In this document: one piece after another, positions 1 through 12,303 of the stretch
Layout of the letters: each line of letters opens with the position of its first letter
Numbering within the stretch: the stretch's first letter is position 1
The notes under the pieces: model-generated
Database searches by the model: none
Told to the model about the DNA's origin: nothing
Seen by the model: the letters and a program-made list of their open reading frames with translations, nothing else
Assembly (NCBI GenBank): GCA_951799445.1
Contig: OX637296.1
Span: 23,064,001-23,128,000, forward strand
DNA length: 64,000 bases
Origin: Pseudisothecium myosuroides
Lineage: Eukaryota; Streptophyta; Bryopsida; Hypnales; Lembophyllaceae
Direction: 5' to 3'
Made by a program: the position numbers and the translations under genes

Positions 1-351
1 ATTCTTGCCAGTCATTCAATGGGTCGATTTCGTCATTTGACTGGAAATAATGTCTGGATAAATCATTCCGAAGTCGGTTCGCAAGAATATCTTCCAGAAT
101 GCAACATGAATATTGGAATAGATGTGGATGTATTCGTCCTAGCGCCCGGAGGGATGTCATTAGTAGTGTGACGTGTCATTCGAAACTTTCTGCAACTTGC
201 ACTGTATCATTATCGCCTAACCTTGATATTATACAGAATTGAATAATATTACTTAAATTAGCAATGCTAGTAAGTTTTCCAAATGGCCTAATTTTTCACC
301 CCTCGGGCACACACCCAATCTGATGCAATGGTCATCATTGGTGGAGCTCAG

Positions 352-3300
352 ATCAAGAAAAGTCACCATTCTTTTATAAATCCAGCCATAACAATTACGC
401 TGCGATCAGGCTCTGGAGGTCAAGGCGTTCCTCCCTTAGTTAGTGTTGATGGTACGTGACCTCGTTCTGGCTATATTTTCTGGGCTACTTTAGGTTGATT
501 ATTTCCTTTACCTTGGTTCTTTGTATGTCAATTGACGTATCGGAAAGAGACCATCTTCAAGGAGTTTGCGAAATTGAGATATTCTTTGGAGCCCCTGTTG
601 CAGAGTAGAACACTGCTCAGAGAACTCAAACTTTTGTTGTGATTCTTTGCTCGTATGTCTGAAGCAACAATGGTACTAAAAATCTCTCATTTACCGACCA
701 CGTGTTTGTTGTGATAAAGCTTTTTTGGATACATGACTTTTGTCAAGCTTGACTTGTGGTTGGTGCAGGCAGATCGAAGTACAAGTTTGCATCTTTCTGG
801 AATCGAAATCAAGCCCTGCGTGCTCTTGAAAAGGCTTTGAAGGAGTTCACTGCCATGCAGGAGGCTGCGAAAAGGGTATTCGCAATTACCCTCCCTTCTA
901 TACTAGATCAATATTATGTACTCCGTACTCCGCAATATTTAAATTTTTAAGTATTAGTTAAAGCATAGAGAACCCAGGAAAGCTGTTGTCTGTCGCCCTT
1001 TCTTTCTGACGGTATTTCTTAATATAGTTGATGTAATTTTTGGTCATTACAATTATGGCATTGGAGAGACTACTCAGTAGAGTATTTTAGGAATCTCAGA
1101 GATTTTTGTATTCAAATTTTCAGGAGCATTATGTTTCGATGATGAGAACTAGAAGTGGGTCGTTTCGAGTACATGAGGAGATTTCTGATGAAGACTCTAT
1201 TTCACCCCAACCTGAAGCTCCAATTGTGATACAGCCGTTTCTCAAGGATGATGTTTTATCTGAAGCTATAAATGTGAGTCCCCATTAGTCCTTTTTCAAA
1301 AGTTAATTATTTTTCTCGTTTTCTTGGAGGTACACATGTCATCGTCTCGTATTGTCCCAGCTTATTAAAAAAGCAGCTGACATGATCAGGATGGTTGTCA
1401 GATTGAATTGCCGTGTACAGCTGAAGAATTTTTTGCAGTTTGCTTGAGGGACGACTCTCTATTCATGCAAATGGTAGGCGACCATCGAAAGGACAAAGAA
1501 ATGAAGGTGCTGTGATGCCTTGTACTCAAGTTTGTTCTTACCTTAACTATAATATCTCGACCCTGTGGTTGAGTCATGTGTGAAATATAATGTAATTTCT
1601 TGAAATTGAGTAGTTGATGAGCTCGTTTTTTGTGAGCTTGTCAATGTAGTTTATAGTTACTTTTGTTCGATGGGTCAAGACTGCATTCTTCGCTTTCATC
1701 AATTTTGGAACTTCTACGAGGGTGCGTTTGTTCATCCTATGGAGTGCTATATTGAAGTGAATACTTATGAAGTTTGGTATAATGTATTATGACTCTGCAG
1801 TTAGAAAAATGGGAGGACTCTGAACAATATGGTGGCTTGACTCGGAAAGTGACCTATCGTTCGATTTGTCAGAGTCCCATGTGTCCTCCCGACACTGCTG
1901 TTACTGTGTATCAACATACCGCATTTTCAAACAACAAGAAAGTCCTGGTTTGCTTCAGTTTTACCCTTCTTATCAGTGCCTAGTTCTGCGAAAGCATCTC
2001 AATTTCTCTTCTGTAATTTCAGTTCTGAGGCTTTTAGAAATTTCTAGCCAGTCGATGTTCATTTCTGAACATTCCTTTTAACAACTTAGTAACTCGGTAA
2101 CTTGTTGAATCTGACTGTCTTTTGATCCTCGACACGAATATTTCCTATCGTCTTTGATCTTAAGTTTCACTCAGGTGTGAATGAGGTGGAAATTTGTTGG
2201 AAACTCTGTGCTGAATTCTACCGCTGACTCATTGGATTATCTTTCGTAGGTTTATGAAGCCGTGTCTCAAATTCATGATGTACCGTTTGGATCATACTTT
2301 GAGGTGCATGTCTTCACTCGATCTTATGTGTCAAGAGGCACCTGTCTCAGATGAACTTATCAACACGCAGTTTTTTCCTGCTTGCGGATATGATAACATA
2401 CAAGATGAATAGTTAATAATAATAATAACCCTGTGAGTGGAGAGTCTTGTTAGGGGTAGTTCGACCGCTCATACTTTAGGGGTATGGGCAGCTGGGACTA
2501 CCCTTGTTGCGATTAACAGTTATCATCAGATCAATGACCGTAAATGGAATGACCTTGTTGCGGGTCATCACCCACCCACTTGTTCCACTTATTCGGTCAA
2601 TACTGTCAATCTAAACTGTATAAACGTGTCATACTCTTTAGTTCAAACGTGACATTTCTGCATTAAATAATGGATGAGAAGTTTATTTACTAAGTTATGT
2701 CTTTCCATGTCAATTTTTAGAGTATTATGGATATAATTGCAGATTTATCAATCCACGATATACTGTCTTTATCATTACTTCTATCTCGATTTCCATGATT
2801 TGCTAAGCAACGAATGCGAGTGTACACCTCTTTTTTTCAGATTGTGAATAGCCTCTTGTTTTGTTGACGTTTTGTGATACATCAATCGAGCGTGCACAGT
2901 GGATGTGATCCTTGCAAAACCTGTGCTCAAGTGTGTTCTATGGGGCAGGTGCATGCAAAGTGGACATTTGTGACGAAGTCAAAATCGATGTGTAATCTGA
3001 TCTTCAAAGTTGGTAAGAGACCTGGATTATGTTCCAAGAGTTCCTTCTTCTTTTTCATTGTTTGATATAATTTATACTCCATTTGTGTAGTTCCCGTTTT
3101 ATTTTCATTTTTCAGTCGTAGGGAACACGACAGATCATTGTGAGAATGGTGCTCTAGTGGCGAGTACAGTTTTGTCAACGAGTAGCTTCTAAGGATGGAA
3201 GCAAATGGCTCTACAATCAACTTCACAGGAATATATCTGCGCTGACTCGTTAGAAGATGACACCCTCTGGTTTCTTAGAAGTCCACGCTGATGGCCCTCG

Positions 3301-3737
3301 TTTGTGTGGACTTGAACAGGTGCACATTTCCAAAAGTGGTGTTTCATGCAATCAAAGATTAAATCTGGAACAGTGTTAGAGGTATCTTGATCTGCGCACC
3401 TTGAGCTCGTGATATTTCATAGTATCTTAGACGCTGGAGCAGCAGAGTTTGTTTCTACCTCGCCTGATAATCATGAAATGGAATCGAACTTGTTTTCCTC
3501 GTGCAGTGATGACCCAAATCGATGTATTGGTTGGTGTAAGGATGAGCAGTCGTCTACTTTAATTATGTTAGAATAGGTTGCTACAGATCATCCTTCCTGA
3601 GATATTTACAATTTGACTTATGTACGCAGATGAAGCAAGACGCCGAGATTTTCATAGAGTTGGCTCGCAAGGAGCTTGCAAGAGTGAAGGAGGAAAGGGC
3701 ACAGAACGATGTCAGCGTGGATCAAGGTGGCTCATAA
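352..3737 (+). CDS. BAGP1-like C2/GRAM/VASt domain protein, 3' part of gene
   Basis: Nine exons are visible or likely; the 5' end (C2 domain and start of GRAM) lies outside the window. Exons with consistent phases: 352-451, 769-875, 1124-1273, 1402-1506, 1801-1947, 2250-2303, 2949-3012, one poorly resolved exon near 3116-3300, and a last exon 3630-3737 ending in TAA. The first two carry the end of a GRAM domain ([24 protein letters not shown]). The next ones carry a VASt domain ([34 protein letters not shown]). The last encodes a charged helix ([15 protein letters not shown]). This order matches plant BAG-associated GRAM protein 1, which in Arabidopsis links BAG6 processing to defence; VASt domains bind sterol or membrane lipids. 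Function here is inferred from family. The stretch between 3012 and 3630 does not give a clean family-like exon, so the 3' part may be mis-modelled or decayed. Confidence 0.82.
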
Positions 3738-6700
3738 TTGGGAGGATGTGGGATTTTTAGCTCTCTTGTGATTATTAAGGTTTTCTTTTTTCGGGACGGG
3801 GGTGGGTTTGGTAGTTGGTAGTTGTATGTTGACATATCTTAAGCAAGTGAAGGTTGCACAGATGAAGAGGTTGAAGGAATCTTCACGAATGATAGATATA
3901 GGGTAATTAGCTGTTGATCTCAAATGATAGTTTCCACGAGAGCATCTTCAAGCAGTAGTTCTCCCACGCCCGTTGCTCGAGGTCGAGTAGCGTTCCTTCA
4001 ATCTGCGAGGGCGCAGGATTTCCCATCACATGAACGAGGTGGAAATGTGGAAGCAGCTTATGTAAAAAATATTAATGCTATGTAGAAACAGAGTTGTTTC
4101 TCTTCGACCTTTGAGAGTTGAGACCGTCCAGACATGAATTTTAAGGGTACTGTTTGAGCTTGCTCAAGGGTATAGAATGGATCATATATCTGCTGTCCAG
4201 TAAATGTAACAGTGACCAAGAGTCCTGGTGAATTGTTGCCGTTTACAGCAGAATTTGGTCTCAACTAAGGTTAGGTAAGGAGCCTTTTCTCATACTGACC
4301 TTCTGCCATTGGTAAGCCATGAACACAAGTGAACGAAATGGTTTTGTTAGTGACGAGCATATTTAGAATGTCATATACTCATATGTAGTATACATGACAA
4401 TGTACAGTACAATACGATAGGTGGAGTCAAAATTTTGAAGATTTGTAGGCTTCTTATACAATATCCAAATAATACGGAGTAAGTATTGGAGTGTATTGGA
4501 GTCCTCTTGGAGAATGGGTCGATTTAAAAAATCCACTCTACTAATAGTAATCATTTAAATTGATGGAAAGTTAGTACATGACATTACGTTATCTAGTTAG
4601 GTAAAATGCCATGATTTGACTTTTGAGCACATGTCAATGAAGTGACTCCCAAGTATTGACACGACAACAAACTATCCTCTTGTGCACATTCTTCCATCAT
4701 TTCTCTTTGTCATTGAAGAAATGCACATGATTATTGGGAGGAAATGAGTGGATAACCAAGAAGCTTTTGTAGCGCCTAAAGGAAATTCAATACAAAACCA
4801 CAATCAAACTTGAATAGAGGAGGGGACTTAAGAGGGTAGGATGTATGGAGGTGCAAGGGTCTTGTATTGAAGGTAGGGTTTTTTGTTTGAGATTGCAAAA
4901 TGGATCTAAACTATATTTGTGAATATGCATGTCAACTTTATATGACGTCATCTATGAAGCCAAATAAAGAAAGAGGAGAAATGAAGGCCCTTGCACAAAG
5001 AAATAACAAACATAAGTAGCTTGTGAGACAAAGTTGGTTGGGAAGGTTTCTCACTAATGTTCTAGTAGTAAAAAATCAATGATAAATAAAAAAATTTGGA
5101 ATTTAGTGCGCAGGTGTTGAAAGTGTGTTAAAAAAAGTCACCAATCTTGAAGAAAAAGTAGACAAATTAAACACCTTAACCTATAAGTATTCTAAATTTC
5201 ATATTTTGAATGATGAATACAATGTCTTAGGGTGTTTCTTCACCCAAATAACTTCTCATTCCTCCAAAATGATGTTTGAATCTTCAATGAATCTTTCTTT
5301 ATAAACAATTTTAAGAAATTTAGACAATCGATATATTTGTTAAAAGGTGTAAATGAAAAAATGAAAAATTTCAAATAAGGATTTTGTTAAAGAATTAATG
5401 TACTTGTTAGTCAACAAAGGAAATCAACAATCGATATCCAATAACTTTGAGGACCATATCAAGATTTTGAAGAGTAGTTATTTTACTTGTGCTAATTTCT
5501 CACGAAGTTGCATTGTTCAGTAGAGAAATAAATTCAAATTTCTTACAAAAAATACTCCATTTTTGAATGGACAAAAGACCCAAATTCCACTTAATTTTCC
5601 CCAAAGTAGAATGATATTGCCGCATTTATATGAATAATTTAAGTTTCATTCATATTCTGCAAATTTATGAATTTAAATAGATCCATTACTTCAATCAACT
5701 TGCAAAATATAGTGTAATCATTTTTTGTATTAGTGAGGGTACAAAAATTAGTGTCACTCCAAATTCCAAATAAAAATTATTACTACTATATACCAAATAT
5801 CATATTTGTCACTAATCTCAACCAAAATGTCTTTAATAAATTAGTGCCACACACACAAATAGGATAAATCAATGTACCTTGGAAAATTGAAACAAAAAAT
5901 TCCTACTGCACAACGCGGTATCCGACTGAGATATTCCTTACAGATTGATACCCGTCATGGGTTCATACCCGGTGAAACTGATGAGAAATCAGTCTATCCG
6001 AATTTTGAAGAACAGAGGAGAACAATCGCGGCAAATGTTTGGTGCAGACAGCAATCCGAAGAGCTTTTGTTCGATTGAATTCTGCAGTTCTTCAAGACTT
6101 TTTCTGGTTTGTACCTCACACTCTGGAGCAAGAGAGCTTTGACTGCATATCTAGTTTGTGGGCTCATTTTGATCCACTGCATTGCATTGACGGTTCTGGT
6201 TTCAGTTTAGGGTTTGCGGTGCATCTGGATCAATTGTGGTTTATTGTGAATGGTGGTATCATTCTTTTCTTCAAAATTCTATTGCATTTTATGTCTTGAT
6301 TTTTGGGTTTATGTGGAATTGGAAGCTAGTTAGAGGTTTGTGGTGGAGTTCAGTGAGTTGGGGCATTTCTTATTTGAGAGAATTTGGTGTGGTTCCTCGG
6401 ATTAGCGAGTTTGAAAGCATTAGGGTATTTGTTTCGTAGACTTTGGTAGTTTCCGTCTCTTAAGTGACATGTTATCACCATACTCTGCGTGGTAATCGGT
6501 GGGTTGGTAGCTCTGTTGTAGTACAATAGAGATTCTGTTTTAAGAGAGATTGCAGTATGTTTTCTAGAGAATTTGGAAATTTTAGGGTTGAGCTTTACGA
6601 ATATTTCTTCCATTTGCATAGTCACTCTATTTAAATTGAAGATAGTCTGTAGTTTGCCCCGATATTTATTGTCTCTATCCCAAGGGAGAGAATAAGCAGT

Positions 6701-7563
6701 AGTTCGAGAATTTTGAAAATTCTGCTGCGCAATGAGAATGAGAATGAGAACTGAGACATGTGTTTATTAGTTATAATAGCATGTTGGGTCCTATCTTTGG
6801 AAAGACTGGATTTCGTATTTCTACTTGAGTTACGGCAAAGGAATAGTAGCGTTTTAAGATTGCTGAATACGTTTTTTTGAGTGCATTAATTAGTGAGGAT
6901 CATACTGAAGAAATGTATGAAAAATATATTTGGAGTATAATGAGAAATGTACTAAGACTTATATTTAGGGCAGAGACCCTCGCAGTTAACCGCTTGTTGT
7001 CGAACCAATGGTTTGAAAATGTAGACATTTCTAGTTCACAATTTAAATGAGGCATGTGCTAAAAGCAATAGGGGCATGTTGGGGTTCATCATTTTAAAGA
7101 ATGAATTTCTGATTTCTCATAGAGTTTTGACCTGTTGGCTTCAGCATACTGGCAGTCTTAAGACTTTTAAATAGGGTTTTGAATAGAGAGGATTATACCA
7201 AGGAATATGTTGAATAATATCCTAACGATAATTGAAAGTCACATTTGAAAATTACACATTCTATTTAGGGTAAGGTAGAGGTTCCATTGACCATACATGT
7301 ACGCTTTGATTTGCACTAAGTGCAAAATTACTTTAATCTATTAACGTTTGATTTTTTGCAATTGATTTTTACTTCAACGCAAAATAAAATTGCGTAAGTT
7401 TAATTTAAGATGGTGTAAGTTTCTAGATTGTTGTAGGAAAAGGTTTAAAGTTCACCTGTATGGTGAATGGAACCTCTCCCTTCCAGTGTATGGTGAATGG
7501 AGACTTTACATTAGAGACACTTGCTGGTTCATGACTTAATCTATGCTGGTCCATTATTTGCAG
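3738..7563. other. AT-rich intergenic DNA plus probable leader of the transporter gene
   Basis: No coding region is supported. 4280-5870 is strongly AT-rich with many stops in all frames. 5900-6650 is less AT-rich and may hold the first non-coding exon of the downstream transporter gene, because the start codon of that gene lies just after an acceptor-like TTATTTGCAG ending at 7563. A 13-base phrase (GTATGGTGAATGG) occurs twice within 7459-7501. No promoter could be fixed. Confidence 0.5.
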
Positions 7564-7589
7564 ACTGACTGGAACAGAGTCTCTCCACC

Positions 7590-10542
7590 ATGGGACTTGA
7601 AGGTGGGACATCTCAGTACGAGGACATCGAAAGTGACAAAATCGAGGAGCCTCTTTTGGACAAATCTGAGCTTATTGGAAGGGGTTACCAAATCCAACCA
7701 GACACCGTGGTGTCCCTCCCTTCCTCTCAAGAAGGCTCCACCATATTTGGCTACAATGTTGGTATCCGGCCATACCAGGACCTGATTTTCACCATCATCT
7801 TCCTTCTCCTGATCCTTGTCTCTATATCTTTTGGCATCTACGGAGTAGTCCACTCCAACCCTGACTACCAACGCCTTGATTTTGCACATTATGACCCTAG
7901 TCACGGTTGCTCCATTCCAGAAAGTATTCAATTGGAGCGTAGATGGGAGATTTTACACATCTTGACGCCTCGCATATTGAAAAATGCAGTGTTGAAATCT
8001 ACAGCACCTTCTACTACACCCATATGGGTCACACTGGGATTGACACTAGCCCTTAGTGGCCCATTTGCTTGGGGACTGTTGTACCTCCTTCGAGTATACG
8101 CAAAGGAGCTTGTGTATGCGACCTTACCTTTTTTTGTCCTTCTCCCAATAGCGCTAGATCTGACGGGGCTCATCCTGTGTCTACGCACCATAGAGTGCCG
8201 AACCGAGTTTGACTCCAAAGGACAGTTTGCTGTGTGTTCTGTTATCTTACTGATGTGTGGGCTCATGGTTTATGTGATTTACGCCAACTGGGATCGTATT
8301 GGGATGACCGTACGGGTGGTGAAAACTTCCGCGGAGGCTTTGCACCACAACTTGGCGCTTCTGTTTGTGCTTCCTATTTTATCAGTTTTTCTATTTTTGT
8401 TCTGTGCCCCGTTTGTTGTTTTTATGGGATATGCGTATACGAATGGGAAGCTGGTGACGAACCCGGAGATCGTAGATCACCCGACCAGACAGTGTGCCCG
8501 GGGCACTGATACACCATGTTGTGTTTGGGAGCCTGCTGCGTGGGTGATGTCTTACGAGTATCTCTCGGGGTTTGCCATTCTCTGGGCTGCGATGATTATG
8601 GCGCAAATTCAGATTTTCACCATCAGTGGAACCATCTCGCAGTGGTACTTTGCGCAAGCTGGTTCGTCCGCTGTGAATGCAACGAGACGTGCGTTGAGGT
8701 ATGCAACTTTTTCCGATCAATATGTAATTTTTGTTTTTTTGGATTTCAGTGTGATTGTGGTAGCTTTGGAGTTTCTGTCATCATCATGCTGTAAGGTAAC
8801 GCAGCCCATTCCAGGCGCAAGTTTGGCAAGCCTCTTGCTGGCAAAACTCTTCTTGTGATGTACATGTGTGGTGTGAAATGTACATCAGAAGAAAAAAATT
8901 GCCTGCAATGGGCTTATCCAAACTTGTGCCCGGAATGGCTGAATTACCTTAAATGGAGTGTTATTGGGCTCAGTGCATGAAACTGCCACTGCTGCCGCTG
9001 TCAGGAGCCTCAAGCTAAATTGAGCTTTTAGAAAATCTGACTAGTTTGTTAAAGCTCTGAGTTTTTTGTCGTGAAGAATGAGATATACGATGTGACAAGT
9101 ATTCTGTGTTGGTTTTCTAGTAATTAGCAGTTGTTGGTTTTTAATGATTGCGGTTGGGTTCTAGAGCTGAATCTGTTGAGATGAAATTATATCACTGTGA
9201 ATTCCTTATGCAATTTCAAAATAGGAGGTTGTAGTCTAGTATAAGTGAGTGTAGACAACTCCATGTCCATCCAAAGATGAGTGGCCGTAGTATTTAGCCA
9301 AGTCACGCTTACGCCCTTCTTGCTAATTGAATTTAAATGGAGTGTATGAATTGATGAGTTGCTGCTGGTAACAGGGGTCAGTATTGCAAACGGGATGAGG
9401 TCCCTTATTCACATCCTAGTCAATCTTCTAAGCCTCATAATCTTTCGTTTGTGTTGCAGTGTTGCGTTTGGGCCGTCATTTGGAACAGCCTGCCTAGCTG
9501 GACTTGTTGTTGCATTTGTGCGAGTGATTCGAGGAGCACTGAATAAAGCAGACAACGAAAGAGGCCAAGAAGGCGCACTAGCGATGTTCGTGCGTGCTTG
9601 TCTGCAGTGGATCCTTGAAGCTGTGGAGTTCTTCACGAGATTCACTTCGAACTTTGCAGCCATTACTGGAGAGAGCTTCTATGCATCAGCCGTCATGACG
9701 TACAATCTTTTGAAGAGGAACCTTCTATCCACGGTGCTTGTGGAGGTTATTTCAGATCGACTTCTGGCTATGGTGACATTCGTCCTCTCTGTCGCATATG
9801 CTCTGCTGGTAAGCTGCATCGCCCTTTTTCTGCTCGGGGAGTATGGGGGTATGGTAGAAGATACTGTTTACATCAATTTAACCAATATGTAGGAGTGTGC
9901 TTTCATTGGGAGACCACTACAGAGCTCTGGAGAACTTTTGTACTGCAATAGCCACACTCTCTACCGCTCAAAGTATTGGATGATGTCTAATGCGACATTC
10001 AAAGGGGAGACTGTAGATTACTATATGTGAGAGTAGACAACTCCATTTCCAATCAAAGATAAGTGGCCATAGAGATTTCACCTAGGCATGCTTACACCCT
10101 ACTAGCGAATTGGAGCCCAACCAAGTGGGTTGATTGAAAGAGATGAGTTTCTGTTTGCAGCAGGGGTCAGTCAATAGGAGAAAGGATCAGGTCCCTAATG
10201 GTTACAGTATCCTCGACCATAGTGTCTTTGCTTTCAAGATATGAGTTCTTTTTTCTAACATTTTGTCGCTTTTTTTGGCAGGTATACGGCGTATTGTCTC
10301 TGTCAACCGGCTTGACGAGGGATCAGAGACTGATCACAGCGGTTCTAAGCTGGCTGATTGTGTTCCTTGTCCTGATTCTCTTTGATCGAGTGCTGAGCAA
10401 CATCATAGATACAGTGTACATATGTTATGCCATGGACAAAGATCAAGGAGTAGCGTCCAAGAGTGAGGTTCACGACGTTCTGCTTCTACTACCAGCCTCC
10501 CGAGATGAGAATCCTTCTCTCGCTGTGCCACGTCGAAATTGA
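7590..10542 (+). CDS. Choline transporter-like protein (SLC44/CTL family), complete
   Basis: Three coding exons, 7590-8698, 9460-9808 and 10282-10542, join in phases 2 and 0 to give 572 residues. The ATG sits in a good plant context (CCACCATGG) 27 bases after a splice acceptor, so there is a 5'UTR intron. The N-terminus (1-60) is acidic and hydrophilic, then come about ten hydrophobic segments: roughly 64-87, 144-168, 176-198, 212-232, 254-282 and 317-346 in exon 1, and others in exons 2 and 3. The SLC44 signature GTISQWYF is at 347-354, followed by the family-typical FGPSFGTACLAG. A cysteine-containing extracytoplasmic loop lies near 300-312. The family moves choline or related substrates across plasma membrane and trans-Golgi membranes; plant CTL1/CHER1 acts in sieve-pore and vesicle traffic. 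At 572 residues it is shorter than CHER1 and longer than the PNS1-like plant group. Substrate not shown. Confidence 0.9.
9235..9410 (+). repeat. Intron 1 copy of a direct repeat shared by both transporter introns
   Basis: Carries the phrases GTAGACAACTCCATGTCCAT, AGTGGCC and CAGGGGTCAGT in the same order and spacing as the copy at 10013-10200 in intron 2. Identity is partial with small gaps. It is non-coding in both places. Confidence 0.7.
10013..10200 (+). repeat. Intron 2 copy of the same direct repeat
   Basis: Shares GTAGACAACTCCAT, AAGTGGCCATAG and CAGGGGTCAGT with 9235-9410. The two lie about 780 bases apart in neighbouring introns, flanking coding exon 2, so the exon with its flanks is bracketed by a direct repeat. 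Confidence 0.7.
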
Positions 10543-11920
10543 CCTCGTCCTCAGCTGCTGCTGTTGTCATGTAATGTCTGCGGGGTCCTTCTCAGTTTTG
10601 AGCTGGTAGTGTAAATTTGGTATTTTGTAACTACATCTCGAGAAATGTATATCAGGGTCTCAAACCGGCATTCCTCTTGTTCCAGAAATGCTGTCTGTAT
10701 TTTGCTTGAAACCCTTGCGTTTGACAGCTTACACAAGTTATCTCAGCAATTCTTCTTTTGCTTTGCTTATCTCCTTGTAACATCCAATTTTTTAAAAGTA
10801 GCTGTTCCGAAGCTGAAACTGAAACGTAACATCATGTAGGTCTGACAAAGGTTCCTCCAGGTTGCTCACTGTTGAATGAGGTATCCCTCCCCTGGATGCT
10901 TGTGGAGGGTTGAAGGCAAGTTTTTTGGCAATGTCGTGTTTGTCGCAGTAGATGGTGACCTCACGTTTCGTAAGAATATTCCTGAAGTGGCTGAAAATGG
11001 AAGGAATTTTGATTATTGTAGTCGATTGAGAATGTTATGAAAGCCTGAAACTATGTTGCTCATTTTCTTATTATTTTCCTAGTGTCTGTTGGGGTCGGAC
11101 ATTTCGAAGCAATGAACGGGGAGATCCGGCAAAAATCTTCGCCTGACCAACAGTCGCCCACGAGTCCACAATTCGGGGATGAGCTTGTCGCCCCGCCTTC
11201 TGCTGCTGCGTTGCATCATCTTCTAAGGTGCAGCGGATCAGATTCCTAGCGCGGACACTACGCAGCAGTCATTTCGCCCTGCTGGTCATCTTGCACTCTT
11301 CACGGACCTTTTGTCCACTCCCATTTTTGACTCCGTTATGAGCTTCTTATCTTGTTTTTCCACCCCTGAGAAAGTTTCATTTCGATTTGCGTATATCCTC
11401 AAGTTCTGGCGCAATTAAGAGAAGATTATTCAATTTTTGAAGATCTTAGTTCTGGGGAGAGTCTGGAAGACAACAAGATTCTGTTTTAGCGTTTTAGTTT
11501 CTATCGGAATCGGTGTGCATGTCGAATTTAGCTGGCGCGGAGCTTGCGTTTTGAATTGATTTTAGCCTTTCTGGCAAGGAATTTTTGGTGATTAAGGAAT
11601 TGAATTTCTGTCCTGCATTTTCATGGGAAGCGATCAATCACTGTCAAGCTCGGGCCAAATAATTCAAGTGAATTCTGCGACTTTACTATTTTTTTGAGAA
11701 GTTTCGACCTTGCTCAGTGTTGTGGACGGGAACTAGCGAAGGATCACTGATTTATTAGAGAGCTGGTTTCTAGGGAAGTACTTGAAGGTTGACGACAAAG
11801 GTTTTCAGTGGTGTTGCTTTTTCTCCTTAAATGCGGAAAGTCATTGAATGGCCGAAAGTTTGGCTACAAAATAGAAGATTATTGGCTGAATGTTTATGTG
11901 TTCAATATCTTGTGTTGCAG
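10543..11920. other. Transporter 3' flank and intergenic DNA
   Basis: The transporter 3'UTR probably runs to about 10850. The rest (10850-11920) has no open frame with family resemblance. Its last bases (TCTTGTGTTGCAG) are a good splice acceptor, which serves the SRP54-like exon that follows. Confidence 0.5.
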
Positions 11921-12303
11921 AGCTCGATAGCACAAAACCAAAGCTGACGACAGACTCGTGCATTTACAGAATTGCAAGGGGCTCTGGCCGGAGCTTACGC
12001 GAGGTAGCCTACATGAAATGTTAGAGGACTATCAGCGGTCGGCTAAGATCCCCTGGAGTAAGATGAAGGGACTTAAAAGACCCCAAAAGGGTGACAGCAT
12101 GAGCGCCATGTCTCGGGCTATGAATGCACAGCACATTAGAAAATTAAGTGCTGCCTCCGGAGATGTTGAAGCAAATTGGTGGTGTTGGAGAGTTGCTAAC
12201 GCTCATGAAGCAGATGAATTCCAAAGTTTTATCTGGCGTGTTAGGAGGTGGCGATGGGATGGACATGAAATACAGGGAGCTCCAAAAAATGAGTCTGTGT
12301 GTG
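11921..12303 (+). pseudogene. SRP54 M-domain fragment, frameshifted
   Basis: Reading after the acceptor at 11920 gives family-like text in three different frames. First comes an ELDS..KP segment followed by [13 protein letters not shown]. After a shift near 12010-12020 come [25 protein letters not shown] and [13 protein letters not shown]. After a second shift near 12135-12150 come [13 protein letters not shown] and [11 protein letters not shown]. This is the C-terminal M-domain of cytosolic SRP54, the GTPase subunit of the signal recognition particle that binds signal peptides and SRP RNA. At least two frameshifts, and the absence of recognisable N and G domains upstream, mark it as a relic. 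The retained intron-type acceptor suggests a segmental copy rather than a retrocopy. The longest open frame (11958-12323) mixes true and shifted reading and is not a protein. Confidence 0.75.

Noticed and set aside
7554..8794. Several open frames over 60 codons on both strands inside the transporter exon
   Set aside because: They are shadows of the SLC44 frame and carry no motif or codon pattern of their own.
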